From DASZGL01 sp035938875 (GTDB lineage: Bacteria; Chloroflexota; Dormibacteria; Aeolococcales; Aeolococcaceae), in NCBI GenBank assembly GCA_035938875.1, contig DASZGL010000096.1, positions 1 through 21,460 of the forward strand: 21,460 nt of DNA. The letters are read 5' to 3'. The notes beneath the pieces are model-generated. The model worked only from the letters and a program-made list of their open reading frames with translations. It ran no database searches and was not told the DNA's origin. The first letter of the stretch is position 1; each line of letters starts with the position of its first letter. Made by a program: the position numbers and the translations under genes. Below, piece by piece: positions 18,355-21,460 of this stretch.

Positions 18355-19104
18355 ATGATCGCGACTCGTGGACGCGTACGCACCGAGGTCGGCCACAAGC
18401 GGGTCCGCGCCTATCTCGACGGCGAGCTCGTCGTCGACACAGCGCAGCCGACGTTGGTGTGGGAGGCGCCTTACTATCCGACCTACTACCTGCCCGTCGC
18501 CGACGTCCGCGCCGAGCTGATCGCCACTGGAACAGTCGATCACTCGCCGAGTCGCGGCGACGGCGAGGTGTTCGACGTCAGAGTCGCCGGCGCCACCGCT
18601 CGCGCGGCGGCACGTCGCTATGTCAACTCACCGCTGCAGAGTCTCCACGACGTCGTGCGCTTCGATTGGGATGCGATGACCGAGTGGTTCGAAGAGGACG
18701 AGCCGATCTACACCCATCCCCGTGATCCCTACACGCGAGTCGACATCCTGACCAGCTCGCGGCACATTCGTGTCGAGGTCGACGGCGTCACCATCGCCGA
18801 GTCGCGGCGGCCGACGATTCTGTTCGAGACCGGACTGCCGCCTCGCTACTACCTACCCATCACCGACCTGCGCATGGACCTGCTGAGGCCCTCGACGACG
18901 ACGTCGCACTGCCCGTACAAGGGGACGGCAGGCTACTGGTCGGTCGAAGCCGGCGGCCGGGTTCACCACGACCTGGTGTGGATCTACCGCGCACCATTTC
19001 CCGAGAGCCAGAAGATCGCAGGGCTGGCCAGCTTCTACAACGAGAAGGTGGACATCCACGTCGACGGCGTGCTCCAGGAGCGACCGCACACCAAGTTCAG
19101 CTGA
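18355..19104 (+). CDS. Protein with two DUF427 domains
   Basis: This 249-residue protein consists of two DUF427 repeats. The first (about 10-115) has LVWEAPYYPTYYLPVADVR (34-52). The second (about 130-235) has ILFETGLPPRYYLPITDLR (155-173), followed by the more canonical SHCPYKGTAGYWSVEAGG (184-201) and WIYRAPFPESQKIAGLASFY. The first copy lacks the CPYKG motif (it reads HSPSRG), so the active or binding site probably lies in the second. The function of DUF427 proteins is not established. ATG at 18355 is chosen over an upstream ATG at 18319 because AAGGGAGA precedes it at proper spacing. It is convergent with the histidine kinase, 15 nt apart. Confidence 0.9.
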   Translation: MIATRGRVRTEVGHKRVRAYLDGELVVDTAQPTLVWEAPYYPTYYLPVADVRAELIATGTVDHSPSRGDGEVFDVRVAGATARAAARRYVNSPLQSLHDVVRFDWDAMTEWFEEDEPIYTHPRDPYTRVDILTSSRHIRVEVDGVTIAESRRPTILFETGLPPRYYLPITDLRMDLLRPSTTTSHCPYKGTAGYWSVEAGGRVHHDLVWIYRAPFPESQKIAGLASFYNEKVDIHVDGVLQERPHTKFS

Positions 19105-19119
19105 GCCGGGTTCAACCTA

Positions 19120-20292
19120 CTAGGGTGCGTATAGAGGCAGCCTCAGGGTAAAGGTGCTGCCCACCCCAGGCGCGCTGGCCACCGTGACCTCGCCATCGTG
19201 ACGATGCGCTAGCTCCCTGCAAAGGTAGAGGCCCAAGCCCGTACCTGCAATGTGCGCGTTCTCGCGCGTCACGATGCGGCCGAAACGTGTAAACAGGATA
19301 TGAAAATCGGCAGGATCGATGCCCATGCCGTGATCCTCGATCTCGACAACCGCGCATGGGCTGTCGCAGAAAACGCGGCAGGCGATCTCTCCGCCACCGG
19401 GCGAGTACTTGACGGCGTTGCTCAGCAGATTGGAAATGATGGTCTCGATGCGTTCCGCATCACCGTGGACCAGCACGTCTTTAGCGACCTGAAGGACGAG
19501 CTCGTGGCGGCTGTCGAGCGAGTCTCGATAGCTGATTGCGACGAGCGACGCCCGCGAGCCGAGGTCGATGATGGACCTGCGCAGGGCAAGCCGGTCCTCG
19601 TCGAGGCGCACCGCTTCGAGCATCTCGTTGACGAGACGCTGCATGTCACGCGTCTTCCCTAGCAAGATCGGAAGGACCCTCGGCGCCAACTCAGCCTGCT
19701 TGTCGCGATCCGACTCGGTGAGCATCGACAGATATCCGTGCAGGATCGTCAGCGGACCCCGCAGCTCGTGTGACGCCAGGTTGAGGATGTTGCTCTTGGT
19801 ATGCTCAACTGCTTCGAGTTTCTGTGCGTGGAGTCTCAGCTCCGCTGCTATTCGCCGCTCAGCGTCGACCCGTTCATCCTCCATGCGCTTACGCAAAGTC
19901 AGATCGCGCGTCACCTTGCCAAAGCCGCGCAACGCGCCGTCGTCGTCGAACAGAGCCGTGATGGTGACGTTGGCCCAGAATCGCGACCCATCCTTGCGCA
20001 CACGCCACCCCTCATCCACGACGCGCCCGGTCTGCGTTGCCTCGGCAAGCTCGCGGGTGGGCTTGGCCACTGCAATGTCTTCGGGCGTGTAGAAGGTCGA
20101 GAAGTGACGGCCGATGATCTCGTCAGCCGTGTACCCCTTGATCAGCTGTGCACCCTCGTTCCAGGTCACCACACAGCCCTCGGTGTCCAGCATGAAGATG
20201 GCGTACTCCTTCACAGCCCTCACCAGGAGAGCGAACAACTCCTCCCGACCGGGCTGTCGGGTGGCGTCACCTGTTTGCTGGAACAGCTCCAC
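19120..20292 (-). CDS. PAS-domain sensor histidine kinase (cytoplasmic, orphan)
   Basis: This 390-residue sensor kinase has no membrane segment. The PAS domain spans about 18-135 (YAIFMLDTEGCVVTWNEGAQ, GRHFSTFYTPEDI, GWRVRKDGSRFWANVTITALFD), typical of haem- or flavin-type PAS, but no ligand can be assigned. A coiled-coil linker (about 135-165) leads to the HisKA helix with phospho-acceptor His175 in SHELRGPL. The HATPase has N box NLLSNAVKYS (288-297), G1 DHGMGI (320-325), an F box near FTRFGRI and G2 GTGLGL (350-355). All catalytic motifs are intact. No response regulator is adjacent. The start is GTG at 20292, directly behind a TATAAT element, which suggests a leaderless mRNA. Confidence 0.93.
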   Translation of the reverse strand: MELFQQTGDATRQPGREELFALLVRAVKEYAIFMLDTEGCVVTWNEGAQLIKGYTADEIIGRHFSTFYTPEDIAVAKPTRELAEATQTGRVVDEGWRVRKDGSRFWANVTITALFDDDGALRGFGKVTRDLTLRKRMEDERVDAERRIAAELRLHAQKLEAVEHTKSNILNLASHELRGPLTILHGYLSMLTESDRDKQAELAPRVLPILLGKTRDMQRLVNEMLEAVRLDEDRLALRRSIIDLGSRASLVAISYRDSLDSRHELVLQVAKDVLVHGDAERIETIISNLLSNAVKYSPGGGEIACRVFCDSPCAVVEIEDHGMGIDPADFHILFTRFGRIVTRENAHIAGTGLGLYLCRELAHRHDGEVTVASAPGVGSTFTLRLPLYAP

Positions 20293-20298
20293 CTAAAC

Positions 20299-20304
20299 AT
20301 TATA
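20299..20304 (-). promoter_or_regulatory. TATAAT -10 element, likely leaderless promoter for the histidine kinase
   Basis: On the minus strand a perfect TATAAT ends 6 nt before the kinase GTG, in a short A+T-rich island inside very G+C-rich DNA. Transcription would start at or next to the GTG, and there is no Shine-Dalgarno. No good -35 is visible at 16-18 bp. The element sits in the 24-bp gap after the antiporter stop, which allows the kinase to be expressed separately. Confidence 0.55.
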
Positions 20305-20316
20305 GCGTCCATATCA

Positions 20317-21460
20317 TCAAAGGCGCCAGGCGAGGAGGTGGTCGTCTTCGTCAGGTCGCGATCGCGGCGCAGTCCCTGTGGGCGTTTCTTCGGGGTTCGC
20401 GCCCAGCAGAGCGAGCCCGATCGGCGGGAATAGCACCGCCGACAGAAGCCCCGCGCCAACCAGCGCCGCAGCGGTTGCCGAGGTGATCAGGTGCAGTTCG
20501 AGCCCGATCTGGGTTGCTGCCACGATGAACGACAGCGAGGTCGCCTGGAAGAGGCCGACGGCAAGGACCTGAGTGCGGGCGAGGGAGCCGCGGTACACCA
20601 GCGCCGGCAGGCCCCGGACCAGCGTCAGCGCCACAAGGAAGATCGGCACACGCGCGAGCGTCGACGAGTCGGCGAAGAGGGCGTGGAGATCGAAGCGCAG
20701 GCCACTGGTCACCCAGAAGACGGGGATGAGGAAGCCGAATCCGATCGCTTCGAGCTTGGTCGCCGTCAGCGGATGCACCATCTCGGCGTCGCGGTCCACC
20801 ACCTTGAGCATCGCACCGGCGACGAAGGCGCCGAGGATGGTCTCCAGACCGAGGTTGGTCGCCAGTGTCGCGAAAGCGATGAACAGCACCACTGCGAAGC
20901 GCACGCGGATCTGCGCGGTGGTGTCCTGCAGGCGCGTGAAGACCGCGGAGATGCGCGCCGACTTTCCGTAGCGGAGCAGACCGGCACCAACGGTAACAAC
21001 CGCCACGGCGAAGGCGACGAGGAGAACGACCTTGGCGCCCGTCGCCGACGACTCGCGTGAGAAGAAGAGCGAGAGCAGCGTGATGCAGGTGAACTCAGCG
21101 ACGGTCGCGCCCGCCACGACGGACACACCGACGTGACTGCCCAGCTCGCCCGCGTCCTTGAGAACCGGGATGATCAGCCCGAGCGCGGTCGCCGCCAGGG
21201 TGATTGCGATCAGCAGAGGAGCGTGGACGATCCCGACGGCGTCGAGTCCGTAGCCGGCGGCGAGCGCCAGGCCCAGCGACACAGCCATGCCGATCGCCGC
21301 CTGACGCAGGACACGGCCGCGCAGCAGGCCCACATCGATTTCCAGGCCGGCCAGGAAGAGCAACATCGACAGGCCCAGCATCGACACGACGGTTATGGGT
21401 GTGTCGATCTGCACCCACGCGAGGCCCGCAGGACCGATGGCGACGCCGGCGACGATCTCG
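20317..21460 (-). CDS. CPA2/Kef-type cation:proton antiporter, N-terminus beyond right edge
   Basis: The visible 380 residues are a polytopic membrane protein of the Na+/H+ or K+/H+ exchanger domain. The frame stays open to the window edge (EIVAGVAIGPAGLAWVQIDTP), so the first helix or so is missing and the internal GTG at 21414 is not the true start. Conserved features are LLFLAGLEIDVGLLR, an ATALGLIIPVLKDAGE loop followed by AGATVAEFTCI, and LETILGAFVAGAML, all typical of the CPA2 (KefB/YbaL/NapA) family. About ten hydrophobic segments are visible. There is no C-terminal RCK/TrkA-N regulatory domain; the protein ends after the membrane part with a short acidic tail. It exchanges Na+ or K+ for H+; which ion cannot be said. 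Confidence 0.9.
   Translation of the reverse strand, partial: EIVAGVAIGPAGLAWVQIDTPITVVSMLGLSMLLFLAGLEIDVGLLRGRVLRQAAIGMAVSLGLALAAGYGLDAVGIVHAPLLIAITLAATALGLIIPVLKDAGELGSHVGVSVVAGATVAEFTCITLLSLFFSRESSATGAKVVLLVAFAVAVVTVGAGLLRYGKSARISAVFTRLQDTTAQIRVRFAVVLFIAFATLATNLGLETILGAFVAGAMLKVVDRDAEMVHPLTATKLEAIGFGFLIPVFWVTSGLRFDLHALFADSSTLARVPIFLVALTLVRGLPALVYRGSLARTQVLAVGLFQATSLSFIVAATQIGLELHLITSATAAALVGAGLLSAVLFPPIGLALLGANPEETPTGTAPRSRPDEDDHLLAWRL

Overview
The window is high-GC DNA (about two-thirds G+C by eye, with GTG starts common) packed with genes on both strands. The gene set includes aerobic CO dehydrogenase (CODH) clusters, an F420/FMN-type PPOX protein, an ECF42-type sigma factor with its DGPF partner, a double DUF427 protein and possible leaderless genes. 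It suggests a soil-type Terrabacteria lineage such as Actinomycetota, Dormibacterota or Chloroflexota. No rRNA or taxonomic marker is present, so this is inference.

Region 1 (about 1-14,800) is a molybdenum-hydroxylase island built around a 50-bp divergent intergenic region at 7201-7250. Leftwards (minus strand) run coxG, then after a 220-bp gap coxS, coxL and coxM in the form II order S-L-M, then coxD (MoxR AAA+), coxE (VWA) and the N-terminal part of an aldehyde dehydrogenase that leaves the window. The large subunit of this set has the form II loop YRGAGR. Rightwards (plus strand) run xdhC, a MoeA-like molybdopterin-binding gene, then coxM, coxS and coxL in the form I order M-S-L, an XdhC-YHS fusion and a MocA-like nucleotidyltransferase. 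The large subunit of this set has the true form I loop AYRCSFR, whose cysteine carries the Cu of the CuSMo site. The two enzymes therefore appear to share accessory genes: CoxD, CoxE and CoxG lie on the form II side, while XdhC, the MoeA-like protein and MocA lie on the form I side.

Region 2 (about 14,800-16,945) is a minus-strand operon of YCII/DGPF protein, ECF42-like sigma factor and PPOX-family protein. A promoter upstream matches the published ECF42 consensus and suggests autoregulation.

Region 3 (16,945-21,460) holds an MFS exporter and a double DUF427 protein on the plus strand. On the minus strand are a PAS histidine kinase with a candidate leaderless TATAAT promoter and a partial CPA2/Kef-type cation:proton antiporter running off the right edge.

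The best leads are the divergent form I/form II pairing with split maturation genes, the YHS domain fused to the XdhC next to form I coxL (a candidate copper-handling factor), the apparent AUA and CUG overlapping starts, and an 11/12 hairpin just before form I coxM. No tRNA, rRNA, CRISPR array, insertion sequence or other mobile element was seen. No gene-free stretch exceeds 300 bases.
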